From: Colwellia sp. MB3u-41
GTDB lineage: Bacteria > Pseudomonadota > Gammaproteobacteria > Enterobacterales > Alteromonadaceae
Direction of reading: 5' to 3'
Length of the DNA stretch: 64,000 nt
Assembly: GCF_014076845.1 (NCBI RefSeq)
Contig: NZ_JACGUT010000072.1
Location: forward strand, 1-64,000
The translations under genes and the position numbers were made by a program. The notes under the pieces are model-generated. The model was given only the letters and a program-made list of their open reading frames with translations. It ran no database searches and was not told the DNA's origin. This document shows positions 41,007 through 52,332 of this stretch, one piece after another (position 1 is the first letter of the stretch; the number at the start of each line of letters is the position of its first letter).

Positions 41007-42248
41007 TTAATTAACCTGTCTTTTTTTACCACTTTCCGCACGTTTCTTATTTTCACTTTGAACATATACCGTATCGGTTGTTGCCATGCTTGCATGACCA
41101 AGATCTTCTGAAATATCCTTAAGAGGGCGCCCGCGTTCAATTTCCATACTTGCACCGGTATGCCTTAACCAATGGGCAGAAGCTTCTTTCAATTTTAATG
41201 CCTTATTTTCACCTTCAGATCTGCGCATGTTTTCATGTGCTTGATCGAAAACACTTTGAACTAAACGGCGTAAATGTCGAGATGTCATACCACCTTGACC
41301 ACGAACTTTCTCAACAAGAATTGAATTTTCATTACTTGATGGCAAACCTAATAAACCACGGGAAGAACGGTAACGCTCTAAAAAAGGTAAGAAATCAAGA
41401 GGAACCGTGATATCCCGTAATTTACGGCTTTTCCCAAAGACTTTAAGCCACCAATTTTCATCATCGTCTTGCCAAAAGTGTCCCATTGTAGGTGACCAAT
41501 TTTCACGTTCCGATAGTTCGGAAATCCTTAAAAAAAGGGTTTTTAATGCAGAGATAACAAATAAATTTCGTTCAAATAGTGGGTTTTCATCAGCCATTTC
41601 AACGGCTGTATCTAAAACATATTGCCATTGACTAGCGGTTAACCGTTTAACTTCTTTAACTTGAGAGTCTATTATAAAATGTCGGCAATCTTTTTTAGCT
41701 ATTTGTGCGGGATTACCAATGCAAAAATCCTCAGCCATTAAATAGTTGTAGAAAACGATAATTGCGGTAAACATTGATGAAAGTGTTTGTTGTGATGGAC
41801 GATATTTTTTCTTATCGATGATATATTCAGATTTTAGACTTTTAGGTGCTTGGATTTTATATGGGAACCAAAGTTCATTAGCTAAGGAATAACCATTGGA
41901 TATTTTGAAACGTTCTTGATTTGATGTACCAATCCAAGTCACTGGTGGCTGCCAACAAAAGTCAGCATATTCAAGTAAGTCTGATTTACGTAATTGATCT
42001 ATTGGTTTTTTCTTTTCAATAAATGACCACAAAAGAAAACGTTCAACGTCATTTCTAAATCGGTCATAAGTATGTGTAGATTTATTTCTACCTATATAAG
42101 TAAGGAAAACTTTCCCCCAATCAAATTGTTCAAGCCACCAAGGTTCATTTGATGAGAATATTTTATCTAACTCTGGGTAGTCATCAAAATCAAAATCACA
42201 CAAATCAATGTATGGTGGATATAAAGGAACAGGTTTATTTAACAACAT
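41007..42248 (-). CDS. tyrosine recombinase (phage-type integrase), orphan
   Basis: A 413-residue protein. The C-terminal catalytic domain shows Arg in LKTLFLRISELSERENW, HWLRHTGAS for the H-x-x-R pair, LGHASMATTDTVYVQ with the later His and the nucleophilic Tyr. The N-terminal half has a SAM-like core-binding region (TYDRFRNDVERFLLWSF). It lacks the extra integron-integrase patch, so it is not IntI. I use ATG 42248; TTG 42263 is possible. Nothing around it makes a full prophage or island. It may recombine sites at the flanking hairpins (40956 and 42301). Confidence 0.88.
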   Translation of the reverse strand: MLLNKPVPLYPPYIDLCDFDFDDYPELDKIFSSNEPWWLEQFDWGKVFLTYIGRNKSTHTYDRFRNDVERFLLWSFIEKKKPIDQLRKSDLLEYADFCWQPPVTWIGTSNQERFKISNGYSLANELWFPYKIQAPKSLKSEYIIDKKKYRPSQQTLSSMFTAIIVFYNYLMAEDFCIGNPAQIAKKDCRHFIIDSQVKEVKRLTASQWQYVLDTAVEMADENPLFERNLFVISALKTLFLRISELSERENWSPTMGHFWQDDDENWWLKVFGKSRKLRDITVPLDFLPFLERYRSSRGLLGLPSSNENSILVEKVRGQGGMTSRHLRRLVQSVFDQAHENMRRSEGENKALKLKEASAHWLRHTGASMEIERGRPLKDISEDLGHASMATTDTVYVQSENKKRAESGKKRQVN

Positions 42249-42300
42249 TATTTTGAAAACCAAGTAGATAGTACGTATAAAGGCAGTCTAAACCATTATA

Positions 42301-42340
42301 CTCGCTATGTCCAATACTGAAGAGTATCGGACATAGTGAG
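42301..42340. repeat. 40-bp hairpin upstream of the recombinase gene
   Basis: CTCGCTATGTCC pairs with GGACATAGTGAG, and inside them ATACT pairs with AGTAT around GAAG. The near-perfect 18-bp stem has two mismatches and no T run. It sits 53-92 bases upstream of the recombinase start and could be an operator or crossover site. Confidence 0.6.
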
Positions 42341-42785
42341 CTATGTGGAATATAGGGAGGTGCTCCCTGTAACTGTGTTAATCAAAGCTTACCACTAGAT
42401 CGACCCAATCAATGCTTGTAAACGTGATCTCATCTATTTAGCGGCCTGCATTAATGTTTCATGTAAAACTAGTTTGCAAATATAACGCTGGATCAAATTT
42501 ATGTTCGCTTCTTTGTATTCTTAATAATAATTATCACTCTTTCTTACTGTGCGCTACGTGCATGAAATGTTTAATTGTGAGGCTTACCTTGTTAATTTTG
42601 ACGTAGTGTCACGTTCAATGATGTAATTTTATTCAATTTAAAGTCTGTTTTTAATCTCTCAATGGTATGGCTCCATTTCGGTGTTGTCGGTTTACAAACA
42701 GAGTTTTAATTACCACATAAACAAAACAGTTTTAATTGATTTAGTATTATGACATTTAACTGGAACTAAGTATTCTGCATTATAA

Positions 42786-43305
42786 TCAACTAACTCTCAA
42801 AAGCTGGATAATTTCTTGAGTGGTTAACTCGTTAAGTGTTTTATTGTTAAAGTCCCTTAATTGATATTTATCAGCTCTACGTATATCACTGATAACTTCT
42901 GCAACACCAACGTAACCAGTACCCGGATATTGATCCAAACACAACCACCAGCTTCTACAATGTTTAAGGTGTTAGAATATCAGAGTTGATGACCGGCATT
43001 ATTTAATCAGACTTCATTGCATCAGCCCCAAATTGATACTTAAACGCCCTATCCAAACGTTGTTATTTTAATAGGCGCTTTTGGCTGTATTCACCATATA
43101 TCAACCAGTTTACTGAGATCTATATCTACGAACCCAGAAGCATAATCGATTACTTGAGCTACAACATCTCGTGACGTTTTATTTCTTTTTAGTTTAATGA
43201 TTATGACGCTATCGCTTGTATCGATTGCCAATAAGTCTATATATTTATCAAAAGCCGGTTTACTGACTAAGTATCATCTATCAATTCTGTCAATATTTAG
43301 AAAAC
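42786..43305 (-). pseudogene. PD-(D/E)XK nuclease-like gene, broken
   Basis: Minus-strand fragments read LVSKPAFDKYIDLLAIDTSD, SVIIIKLKRNKTSRDVVAQV and IDYASGFVDIDLSKL, close to the NucS/DUF91-type nuclease core (D-x-x-A-I-D, then I-x-L/E-L-K-R). The usual Glu before LK is Lys here. A stop and a frameshift follow, then WWLCLDQYPGTGYVGVAEVI and the C-terminal NELTTQEIIQLLRVS with stop at 42788-42786. No intact frame remains. The bases 42341-42785 show no gene. Confidence 0.55.
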
Positions 43306-43339
43306 TTGTTACAATGCTATTTTTGATTTTAGGCAGACT

Positions 43340-43666
43340 ATGAATGAAAGTAATGATCCGCTACATGGGGTGAAACTTGAACAGATCCTAACCGAACTGG
43401 AGAAGAAAATTGGTTGGGATAAAATGGGTGAGCTACTTAACATTCGTTGTTTCACCAATAAGCCGCGTCTTAAATCAAGTTTAAAATTTTTGCGCACAAC
43501 TCCTTGGGCACGTAGTAGAGTTGATATTTTATACCTAAAAACATTTTGTAGTAAGCATAAAGAAACAGGGAAATTAATCAGGGGGATACTCGCCCAGAAA
43601 ACAGCATCAGAAACGACCTCCAACAAGCCCACTCCCTTTCTTTGGCCAACATTGAAAAATAAATAG
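43340..43666 (+). CDS. VF530 family DNA-binding protein (DUF2132)
   Basis: A 108-residue protein. DPLHGVKLEQILTELEKKIG, then WDKMGELLNIRCFTNKP and LKSSLKFLRTTPWARSRVD are the continuous signature of the VF530 family, a small helical fold reported to bind DNA. The C-terminal 35 residues (SKHKETGKLIRGILAQKTAS) are an extra basic tail. It is monocistronic. A minus-strand frame over the same bases is a shadow. Confidence 0.88.
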   Translation: MNESNDPLHGVKLEQILTELEKKIGWDKMGELLNIRCFTNKPRLKSSLKFLRTTPWARSRVDILYLKTFCSKHKETGKLIRGILAQKTASETTSNKPTPFLWPTLKNK

Positions 43667-43720
43667 ACTTATGTCACAGGCGGGTCTCATTCGAGTATGC
43701 CTATTAGAAATAGGAAAAAC

Positions 43721-43754
43721 GGTCTTGAATCGATTTATGATTTGATTCAAGACC
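43721..43754. terminator. inverted repeat after the VF530 gene
   Basis: GGTCTTGAATC (43721-43731) and GATTCAAGACC (43744-43754) pair perfectly over 11 bp. It lies 55 bases after the stop. The T run is weak (ATTTAAAGG), so termination is only probable. Confidence 0.45.
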
Positions 43755-43837
43755 ATTTAAAGGACTTTATTTAAAACAGGCAGTTACAAAAATCTATGAC
43801 AGGGTCAATATCGCTTAAACTGGTTTAACAATTTTTT

Positions 43838-44089
43838 TCAATTTAGTTCTAAGTATTTAAAGCCCGTTATTTTCTCGCTTGTAATATGTTCTTTCGCTTC
43901 TTTTCTATCAATAAAAACACGAATACCAGCAGAATCTAATGCTTGTAGCACAACGTTATGATCCTCTAGTTCCTTGTCAACATAGCCAAACTTATCAAGT
44001 TTGTACTTAAGCGTAGCCACACTCATGAACTCTTTATTTTCAAAGCAGTAAAATTTAAGATTGTTTGATGTGTTGGTAATAGCCCACAT
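43838..44089 (-). CDS. hypothetical protein
   Basis: An 83-residue soluble protein (MWAITNTSNNLKFYCFENKE, later DSAGIRVFIDRKEAKEHITS). AAGGAACT lies upstream of the ATG. It has two Lys/Asp-rich segments and no signal or membrane helix. I do not recognise a family; the start WAITNTSNNLKF suggests beta strands. It is monocistronic, between the VF530 gene and the cold-shock fusion, on the minus strand. Confidence 0.55.
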   Translation of the reverse strand: MWAITNTSNNLKFYCFENKEFMSVATLKYKLDKFGYVDKELEDHNVVLQALDSAGIRVFIDRKEAKEHITSEKITGFKYLELN

Positions 44090-44266
44090 GGTATTTTAGT
44101 TCCTTTTAGAACATTTTGAATAAGTCGATACCCGAATAACAAATTATTCCATATTCCCGCTAGCTAAAATAGATTTATATTTTATTCGCATCCTCATTGT
44201 TCAGGCTTTGTGGTCGTTATAGACTATTTTCATTGGCCCATGGTAAGAACCTACCATTGAAAAGAT

Positions 44267-44824
44267 TTAAAAGCGTGAATCATTTTCACAAGGAATACCG
44301 TCTCCATCACCATCCATTTTCGTGTTTGGACAATGCTGTGTAAAATACTTGGCTTCTGAGCGCGAGGTCATTTGGCTACAGTGTTGCCTACCATCACATG
44401 CAAACTGTGAATTTTCACTTGAAAAAGAACTGATCGGTAATGAATGGCTCGGTGGTGATATTGAATGTTGTGGCGCTGAACTTGAAGGCGCTAACCCTAA
44501 TCGTTGAAATACAAAAGCGCCAATACCGATGAACACAAGTATTAAGATAAGTTTATTTTTAGGCGCTGAAGTACTTCTATGAATACGCGGTTTATGTCTT
44601 TGAATGACTTTAGCTGCAACACCTTCAATACGACAATTAATGGCTTTGGTTTTACCCGTGGCTTGCTTTTCTATATCAAAGTAGATGAAGTCGCCTACTT
44701 TAGGCTTTCTACTCATGCTTTTTAGTGAGGATATATGAATAAACGTATCTTGATTAAGTTCACTCGATTCAATGAATCCAAAGCCTTTATCGTCTTTCCA
44801 GCTTTTGAGCTGTCCTTTGTACAT
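44267..44824 (-). CDS. cold-shock domain protein with membrane helix and excalibur domain
   Basis: A 185-residue protein with three parts. Residues 1-68 are a cold-shock nucleic-acid-binding domain: GQLKSWKDDKGFGFIESSEL has the RNP1-like KGFGFI, and DTFIHISSL the RNP2-like part. A membrane helix follows (NKLILILVFIGIGAFVF, about 91-107). The C-terminus is an excalibur domain (CDGRQHCSQMTS, then DGDGDGIPCEND), a small calcium-binding motif seen outside the cell. This order would put the RNA/DNA-binding part in the cytoplasm and the calcium-binding part in the periplasm. Its function is not known. Confidence 0.85.
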   Translation of the reverse strand: MYKGQLKSWKDDKGFGFIESSELNQDTFIHISSLKSMSRKPKVGDFIYFDIEKQATGKTKAINCRIEGVAAKVIQRHKPRIHRSTSAPKNKLILILVFIGIGAFVFQRLGLAPSSSAPQHSISPPSHSLPISSFSSENSQFACDGRQHCSQMTSRSEAKYFTQHCPNTKMDGDGDGIPCENDSRF

Positions 44825-44964
44825 TACGATCCTATACCTATGATAGATGATATTTCTAAACGATTAATTCGTGAGTCAGTATGAAGGTCTGCTACATACA
44901 GTAAAATAAGCATTAGCATCTATCACTTAACGTCGAATAACATCTCTGTAGATTGAAAGCTTTT

Positions 44965-45003
44965 AACAAGCTTTAAATTCTAAAATTCCATTTAAAGCTT
45001 GTT
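44965..45003. repeat. 14-bp perfect inverted repeat
   Basis: AACAAGCTTTAAAT (44965-44978) and ATTTAAAGCTTGTT (44990-45003) pair around 11 bases. It lies between the icd terminator and the cold-shock gene, 140 bases upstream of that gene. Operator or structured leader are both possible. Confidence 0.5.
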
Positions 45004-45033
45004 CTGTCGTCAATATCTCAATGACCTTCATTA

Positions 45034-45072
45034 AAAGATGCTCAGTCGCGCACTACCCGACTGAGCATCTTA
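45034..45072 (-). terminator. intrinsic terminator of icd
   Basis: AAGATGCTCAGTCG and CGACTGAGCATCTT form a 14-bp stem. On the minus strand TTTTAAT follows. It begins 5 bases after the icd stop codon. Confidence 0.85.
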
Positions 45073-45077
45073 GCGGG

Positions 45078-46328
45078 TTACATATGGTCGATAATGCAAT
45101 CGCCAAATTCTGAACAGGTGACTAAGGTCGCTCCGTCCATCAAGCGTTCGAAATCATAAGTAACTGTTTTTGCATTAATAGCTCCCGACATTCCTTTAAG
45201 TAGTAAGTCAGCCGCTTCAACCCAGCCCATATGTCTTAACATCATTTCAGCTGACAAAATAACAGAGCCTGGGTTTACCTTATTCAAGCCGGCATATTTT
45301 GGTGCTGTGCCATGCGTTGCTTCAAAGATGGCAATGTCGTCATTCATATTCGCGCCTGGTGCAATACCAATACCACCAACTTGTGCAGCTAAGGCATCAG
45401 ATATATAGTCCCCGTTCAAATTTAAGGTCGCTATTACACTGTATTCAGCAGGTCTTAATAATATTTGTTGTAACATTGCATCAGCAATAACATCCTTGAT
45501 GATAATCTCTTTGCCAGTTTTTGGGTTTACAAATGAACACCACGGCCCCCCTGCAATAAAGTCAGCACCAAATTCATCACGTGCTAATTGGTAACCCCAC
45601 TCTTTAAAGGCGCCTTCGGTGTATTTCATGATATTGCCCTTGTGTACTAAGGTCACCGACTCTCTGTCGTGATCAATGGCATACTGAATGGCTTTTCTCA
45701 CTAAACGCTCAGTACCTTCTTTAGACACTGGTTTAATACCAATGCCACAGTTTTCGGTAAAACGAATTTTTGTCGCACCCATTTCTTCAATTAAAAAATT
45801 AATCATTTTTTTAGCTTGTTCAGTACCGGCTTTATATTCGATACCTGCATAAATATCTTCGGAGTTTTCTCGAAAGATAACCATGTCAACTTCACTTGGC
45901 TTTTTAACAGGGCTTGGTACACCAGTGAACCATTGCACTGGGCGCTGGCAAACATAAAGATCTAATATTTGTCTTAGGGCTACGTTTAATGAACGCATAC
46001 CGCCACCAACGGGTGTCGTTAAGGGCCCTTTTATTCCTACTTTATATTGTTTGAACATGTCTAAGGTTTCATCAGGCAACCATGTTTCTGAATCGTACAC
46101 TTGTGTTGCTTTTTCCCCAGCGTAAACCTCCATCCAATGAATTTTACGTTCACTGTTATAGGCTTTTTCAACAGCAGCATTAACAACTTTTATCATCGGT
46201 GGTGTCACATCGATACCGATACCGTCACCTTCAATAAAAGGGATAATTGGATTGTTAGGGACACGTAATTTTCCGTTCTCGCTAGTAATGGCTTGACCGT
46301 CTGTGGGGATTATTACATTTGTAGACAT
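45078..46328 (-). CDS. icd: isocitrate dehydrogenase (NADP), homodimeric type
   Basis: A 416-residue TCA-cycle enzyme that converts isocitrate to 2-oxoglutarate with [42 protein letters not shown] (the Ser is the site phosphorylated by AceK in E. coli), [13 protein letters not shown], the metal-site aspartates in [20 protein letters not shown], and the NADP loop [17 protein letters not shown] are all present. Length equals the E. coli enzyme. It is monocistronic with its own terminator. A monomeric isozyme lies 600 bases away. Confidence 0.97.
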   Translation of the reverse strand: MSTNVIIPTDGQAITSENGKLRVPNNPIIPFIEGDGIGIDVTPPMIKVVNAAVEKAYNSERKIHWMEVYAGEKATQVYDSETWLPDETLDMFKQYKVGIKGPLTTPVGGGMRSLNVALRQILDLYVCQRPVQWFTGVPSPVKKPSEVDMVIFRENSEDIYAGIEYKAGTEQAKKMINFLIEEMGATKIRFTENCGIGIKPVSKEGTERLVRKAIQYAIDHDRESVTLVHKGNIMKYTEGAFKEWGYQLARDEFGADFIAGGPWCSFVNPKTGKEIIIKDVIADAMLQQILLRPAEYSVIATLNLNGDYISDALAAQVGGIGIAPGANMNDDIAIFEATHGTAPKYAGLNKVNPGSVILSAEMMLRHMGWVEAADLLLKGMSGAINAKTVTYDFERLMDGATLVTCSEFGDCIIDHM

Positions 46329-46639
46329 ATACGATTCCTCTTCTTTTGCAAAATAACATTAAGGGCTTTTGAACTTAACACCTATATTATTTAAATTATG
46401 GATAAAACTGCTTGTTTTAGTATAGGTTATCTTCCCTTTAACGTTAAAAATAAATGAAAAAGAGCTTCAGCACTAATACAGAATAGGTGATATCGACTAT
46501 AACGACGGTGAATAATTAAAACATTCGTTTAAATTACATGTTTGAAAGGCATTAATAACCGTTAATGAAATAAAATAGCTTGGTGAATGTAAACTATCTT
46601 GAGATAATTACTTTCAATATTATTTTTATAGGATTGTTG

Positions 46640-46876
46640 ATGAAACTATTAGTACGTAATTTATCTCGCTCTACAACCGAACAAGAAATTCGGATTTTAT
46701 TTTCAGCTCATGGTGGTGTCACCGAATGTACTTTAGTTTTAGATCAAGAAACGGGAAAATCTAAGGGTTTTGCTTTTGTTGAAATGCCGACTGAAGCTGA
46801 AGCTAAAAAAGCGATCAAAGCGCTTCATGAAACTAGAATTGGCAGTAACAGAATTAGAGTTAAAATATCTAAATAA
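46640..46876 (+). CDS. RRM-type RNA-binding protein
   Basis: A 78-residue single RNA recognition motif. I start at ATG 46640 (MKLLVRNLSRSTTEQEIRIL, RBS AGGATTG); the longer frame to 46580 adds an unrelated hydrophobic stretch. RNP2 is LLVRNL and RNP1 is KGFAFVEM, both canonical. Small RRM proteins of this type occur in many marine Gammaproteobacteria and are often induced by cold. It lies alone between the two isocitrate dehydrogenase genes on the opposite strand. It may assist translation at low temperature. Confidence 0.9.
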   Translation: MKLLVRNLSRSTTEQEIRILFSAHGGVTECTLVLDQETGKSKGFAFVEMPTEAEAKKAIKALHETRIGSNRIRVKISK

Positions 46877-46891
46877 TGTCTAGCGTTCAAT

Positions 46892-46932
46892 AAAAAGGCT
46901 GAGCATCTATAACGATGCTCAGCCTTTTTTAT
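46892..46932. terminator. bidirectional terminator between RRM and monomeric IDH genes
   Basis: AAAAAGGCTGAGCATC and GATGCTCAGCCTTTTTT form a long perfect stem with loop TATAAC, with A and T runs on either side. It serves the RRM gene (plus) and the IDH gene (minus). Confidence 0.9.
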
Positions 46933-46945
46933 ATCACGTACTCCG

Positions 46946-49177
<2,232 letters not shown>

Positions 49178-49343
49178 CTACTTTCCTATTTCTAATCTGC
49201 TGATTGCCTAATAAAGTGAACGTTATGGCGTTTAGCTATACTTCCACTCTATCAATATTAATTTTTCCGCGATAACGCTAGCGCGTTTTAAAAATGTGAT
49301 TATTATTCGCGAGTCACCTGCCTGAGTTAGCTCAGACATAAAA

Positions 49344-49366
49344 AACCAGTGGGATCACCACTGGTT
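49344..49366 (-). terminator. terminator after the beta-propeller gene
   Basis: AACCAGTGG and CCACTGGTT pair around GATCA; on the minus strand TTTTTTATG follows. It lies 118 bases downstream of the 49484 stop. The rest of 49178-49483 holds the promoter of the monomeric IDH gene and no ORF. Confidence 0.7.
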
Positions 49367-49483
49367 AACCTGCGCATTATAAACCTTCACGTAAGCTTCG
49401 TAAACAATATGGCTATAATTACAAATAACTAATATTGATTTTTAAGCGTTTACTCTGCACAAAGCTATTGTCGGACAACTTAT

Positions 49484-50590
49484 TTATTCAAACCAATGCT
49501 TATCAATGGGTAATGAAAATAACAGCGGCGCTAAACGTTTATAGTTATCGCGGTTTGATGCACATTTTACATTTTCCATATAATGGGCTTTCCAAGGGTC
49601 ATTGATCAGCCAAATCTTATTATTAGCAACCGCTACACCTTCTAAAGAGGTATTACCAATAAGCTCCCAGTCTTTGCACTTCTCATCATGACTAACAACA
49701 GGCGCTAAAAACGTCATTGAAATAACTTTTGTTGGTTTTTTATTTGCTAAATCAATAATCCATAATTGATTGTCATTTCTTGCCGCCGCCGCTAGATAAC
49801 CAGGGTGATTATCTACAGGTAAATAATCCATACCATTTATCGGATGTTGTCCTTTACTAAAATTCGGTAATACAACGTGAGTATCTACAACAGTCGCAAA
49901 TTCTTCTGACACCCAAAATTTTTCAGTTAACGCCAATGAAAAAATACGAGCCGCACCTTTATTATCTTTTTCTAAACCTAGATATAACGTATTGTTTTTA
50001 CCAAAAGCCAAGCCCTCAATACCATCATTAGCGAAGTCTCCTACGTTATAACGCGCATTAAATTGGAGCGGCCTTACATGTGTCATTGACAAAACATTGT
50101 TTTCGTCAATTTTTAAACGTACTAATAGTGATGGGTATTTTGTCGAGCCCGTCTCTTTAAAGCGTTGCTGACATGCTGGTGAAAGCTGAACACCGTCGCG
50201 AGCATCTTCGGTAACAACAACAAAAACGTTATCATTGTTAGGGTCAACAGCTAATGCTTCAAAGTCAGGCTTGTCGGCTAAGTATGGGTAAAAGCAACTT
50301 TCTTTTACTTGGTTCGATAAGGTCATTACGAGCGATTTTTCTGCCACGAGTGCTGAAGCAGGGTCAATAATGTGTAATTGTTTTTGCTGAGAGTGATGAG
50401 CAGAACGGTCAGATAATGAAAGTAACTTTCCTCGCCACAACTTTAATGCTGAAGTTTGGGGGTCTAACATCACCGCTTTATTGGTCTCTACCAGCCACTT
50501 TCCTTGTAAAGTAACTTGCTGATGAAAGTCATCATCAACAAGTACAAAAGAAGTAGAGAGATAAAAGGCTAAAAAGGATAAAAGCTTCAT
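49484..50590 (-). CDS. secreted protein, esterase-like phytase / beta-propeller type
   Basis: A 368-residue exported protein with a short signal peptide (MKLLSFLAFYLSTSFVLV). Repeated blade-like strands are visible: LSLSDRSAHHSQQKQLHIID, DFEALAVDPNNDNVFVVVTE, DGIEGLAFGKNNTLYLGLEK, and TSLEGVAVANNKIWLINDP. The pattern E-A/G-L-A-x-x-x-x-N-x-x-x-x-x-x-x-E fits the family called esterase-like activity of phytase, or SdiA-regulated-type propellers. The substrate is unknown. It is 18 bases downstream of the phosphoribosyltransferase gene, so probably co-transcribed with it. Confidence 0.65.
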   Translation of the reverse strand: MKLLSFLAFYLSTSFVLVDDDFHQQVTLQGKWLVETNKAVMLDPQTSALKLWRGKLLSLSDRSAHHSQQKQLHIIDPASALVAEKSLVMTLSNQVKESCFYPYLADKPDFEALAVDPNNDNVFVVVTEDARDGVQLSPACQQRFKETGSTKYPSLLVRLKIDENNVLSMTHVRPLQFNARYNVGDFANDGIEGLAFGKNNTLYLGLEKDNKGAARIFSLALTEKFWVSEEFATVVDTHVVLPNFSKGQHPINGMDYLPVDNHPGYLAAAARNDNQLWIIDLANKKPTKVISMTFLAPVVSHDEKCKDWELIGNTSLEGVAVANNKIWLINDPWKAHYMENVKCASNRDNYKRLAPLLFSLPIDKHWFE

Positions 50591-50608
50591 TAACGTCTCA
50601 ACCTTTAA

Positions 50609-51166
50609 TTATTTTAAAAGATGTAATATATTTGCTAAGTCTGATTTGCCTTCGGCAATTTCTTCTTGCGTTAAACCTGATAATTCATGCGGAAAAACCA
50701 ACCACTCATCTGACTCGTGAACATAATAATCAGGTTTTATGTCAACTACGTTATTGGTTGGTTTATACCAAGGGCAAGCAATACGAACATCGGTAGGCAT
50801 GTTGTTGCGTGCTAACTTCTTAAGCTGTTTTATCAACGCGTCAATACTTCTGCCTGAATCAAACACGTCGTCAACAATCAGTAAACCATCAGTGGCATTG
50901 GCATTTTCGATAATGTAATGCAAACCATGCACTTTAATTTCTTTACTTTGTTGATTAATACCGTAGTAAGAAGACGTACGAACAGCAATATGGTCAGTTT
51001 CAACATTTTTGAAATCAAAATATTCTTGAACTGCAATACCAACAGGTGCTCCGCCACGCCATATACCAATGATAAACTGGGGTCTAAAACCATCTTCAAA
51101 TACTTGTGCTGCGAGTCTAAAAGAATCTTCGAGTAGTTCTTGTGCGGTAATAAATTTTTTATTCAT
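50609..51166 (-). CDS. purine phosphoribosyltransferase family protein
   Basis: A 185-residue type I phosphoribosyltransferase. The PRPP loop is LLIVDDVFDSGRSIDALI, with the acidic pair and the small residues that bind ribose phosphate. GIWRGGAPVGIAVQEYF is the earlier PPi loop. Such enzymes convert hypoxanthine, guanine or xanthine to the nucleotide. The C-terminal YYVHESDEWLVFPHEL holds the base-binding Trp region. It is divergent from an exported nuclease-like gene and shares a promoter region that contains a TTGACC palindrome. Confidence 0.85.
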   Translation of the reverse strand: MNKKFITAQELLEDSFRLAAQVFEDGFRPQFIIGIWRGGAPVGIAVQEYFDFKNVETDHIAVRTSSYYGINQQSKEIKVHGLHYIIENANATDGLLIVDDVFDSGRSIDALIKQLKKLARNNMPTDVRIACPWYKPTNNVVDIKPDYYVHESDEWLVFPHELSGLTQEEIAEGKSDLANILHLLK

Positions 51167-51219
51167 AGTGGTTGTTTCTTACTGTAAAAGTAGTGTAATG
51201 TGACAAATTATATCAATTG

Positions 51220-51235
51220 TTGACCGAATGGTTAA
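51220..51235. promoter_or_regulatory. palindromic operator-like site 1 (nucleoside block)
   Basis: TTGACCGAATGGTTAA, an imperfect TTGACC-N4-GGTCAA palindrome. It lies in the 148-bp divergent promoter region of the phosphoribosyltransferase and nuclease-like genes. Confidence 0.5.
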
Positions 51236-51314
51236 GTAAATTATTCAACGAATTAACTTTTATTATCTACCTGTGCTCAAAATAATACATTGAGTTTAAC
51301 TAAGAGAAGTATTA

Positions 51315-52220
51315 ATGCAAAAAAAAATATTAACAACTGCTAGTTTACTCTTTAGCCTCATGTATGTTTCACCCAGTTACTCACAAGAACTAAAAGTAGC
51401 TTCATGGAATATCGCTTGGTTAGGTTCTCATGAATATAATAAACGAAAATCTAACGATTATCAGCAATTAGCTGTATATGCCAAACAACTTGATGCAGAC
51501 GTTATTGCTTTGCAGGAGGTTGAAGATGAAAATTGGGCTCGTAAGGTATTTGGTAATGAATATGACTTTTATTTTTCAACCAAAGATTGGGTACAACGTG
51601 TTGGTGTTGCCGTTAAAAAATCAGCAGGCTTAAGGGTTGTTGCTAAAGAATATAAAGCGTTAAATGTTACCCGAGTGAGACACGGTATGGATGTCACCTT
51701 ATCGAGAAACGGTAAAGAAATAAGACTCCTTGCGGTACATTTGAAATCGGGTTGCTTTGCCTTGCCACTCGATGCTAAAAACCTCGCTTTATTGCCAAGT
51801 AATACCGATAAAGAATTAAGATTAAAAGAAGCATGTACAACCTTGAGTATGCAAATTGAACCACTTGAACGTTGGGTAGATGAGCGCGCTAAAGATGACG
51901 AAGCCTTTATTGTACTTGGCGATTTTAACCGCCGATTCTCACAAGACATAAGTCATAAATACGCTGAAGATCAAGGTTTATGGCAAGCACTAGACGATGA
52001 AGGAAACGAGTCACTTTGGACACCTACAGCCACTAAAAACTCTGATTGTTGGGGCGGTTACTACAAAGACTATATAGACCATATTGTGTTTAACCCTAGC
52101 GCTAAAAGTCTGTATGTAGACAACTCTTTTGAACAATTAGTCTTTAAAGAGAAATACACACGAGAGCTCGCTAACACCTTAACCGATCATTGCCCTATCT
52201 CCGTTAAATTAAAGCTTTAA
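51315..52220 (+). CDS. endonuclease/exonuclease/phosphatase family protein, exported
   Basis: A 301-residue protein with signal peptide (1-23, TASLLFSLMYVSPSYS). The EEP fold is clear: LKVASWNIAWLGSHE, DVIALQEVED with the metal-binding Glu, LLAVHLKSGCF, FIVLGDFNRRF with the Asp-Asn pair, and DHIVFNPSA and LTDHCPISVKL with the final catalytic His. It most likely hydrolyses extracellular nucleic acids or phosphodiesters, releasing nucleotides for the salvage genes that follow. Divergent from the phosphoribosyltransferase gene. Confidence 0.88.
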   Translation: MQKKILTTASLLFSLMYVSPSYSQELKVASWNIAWLGSHEYNKRKSNDYQQLAVYAKQLDADVIALQEVEDENWARKVFGNEYDFYFSTKDWVQRVGVAVKKSAGLRVVAKEYKALNVTRVRHGMDVTLSRNGKEIRLLAVHLKSGCFALPLDAKNLALLPSNTDKELRLKEACTTLSMQIEPLERWVDERAKDDEAFIVLGDFNRRFSQDISHKYAEDQGLWQALDDEGNESLWTPTATKNSDCWGGYYKDYIDHIVFNPSAKSLYVDNSFEQLVFKEKYTRELANTLTDHCPISVKLKL

Positions 52221-52281
52221 TTAATGAACCCCTAGCAGCATATTAAGGATTTTAAGCTAAAATAGAAAATAAGCGTTAACC

Positions 52282-52303
52282 GTTGCTCGTATTAACGAGC
52301 AAC
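52282..52303. repeat. 9-bp inverted repeat upstream of add
   Basis: GTTGCTCGT and ACGAGCAAC pair around ATTA. It lies 30 bases before the add start codon. It could be an operator, or a terminator for the upstream gene, though no T run follows. Confidence 0.45.
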
Positions 52304-52332
52304 ACTTTATATTATTAGGACAACATTTCCCC

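Noticed and set aside
41007-42248. Integron integrase intI for the cassette arrays
   Set aside because: The recombinase lacks the extra IntI patch region and no attI-like site or cassette adjoins it; it is over 6 kb from the nearest attC.
43309-43632. 107-codon minus-strand ORF over the VF530 gene
   Set aside because: The plus-strand frame has an unmistakable VF530 signature; the other is its shadow.
41007-43666. Intact prophage or genomic island
   Set aside because: Only a recombinase and broken nuclease pieces are present; no structural, replication or attachment pair was found.
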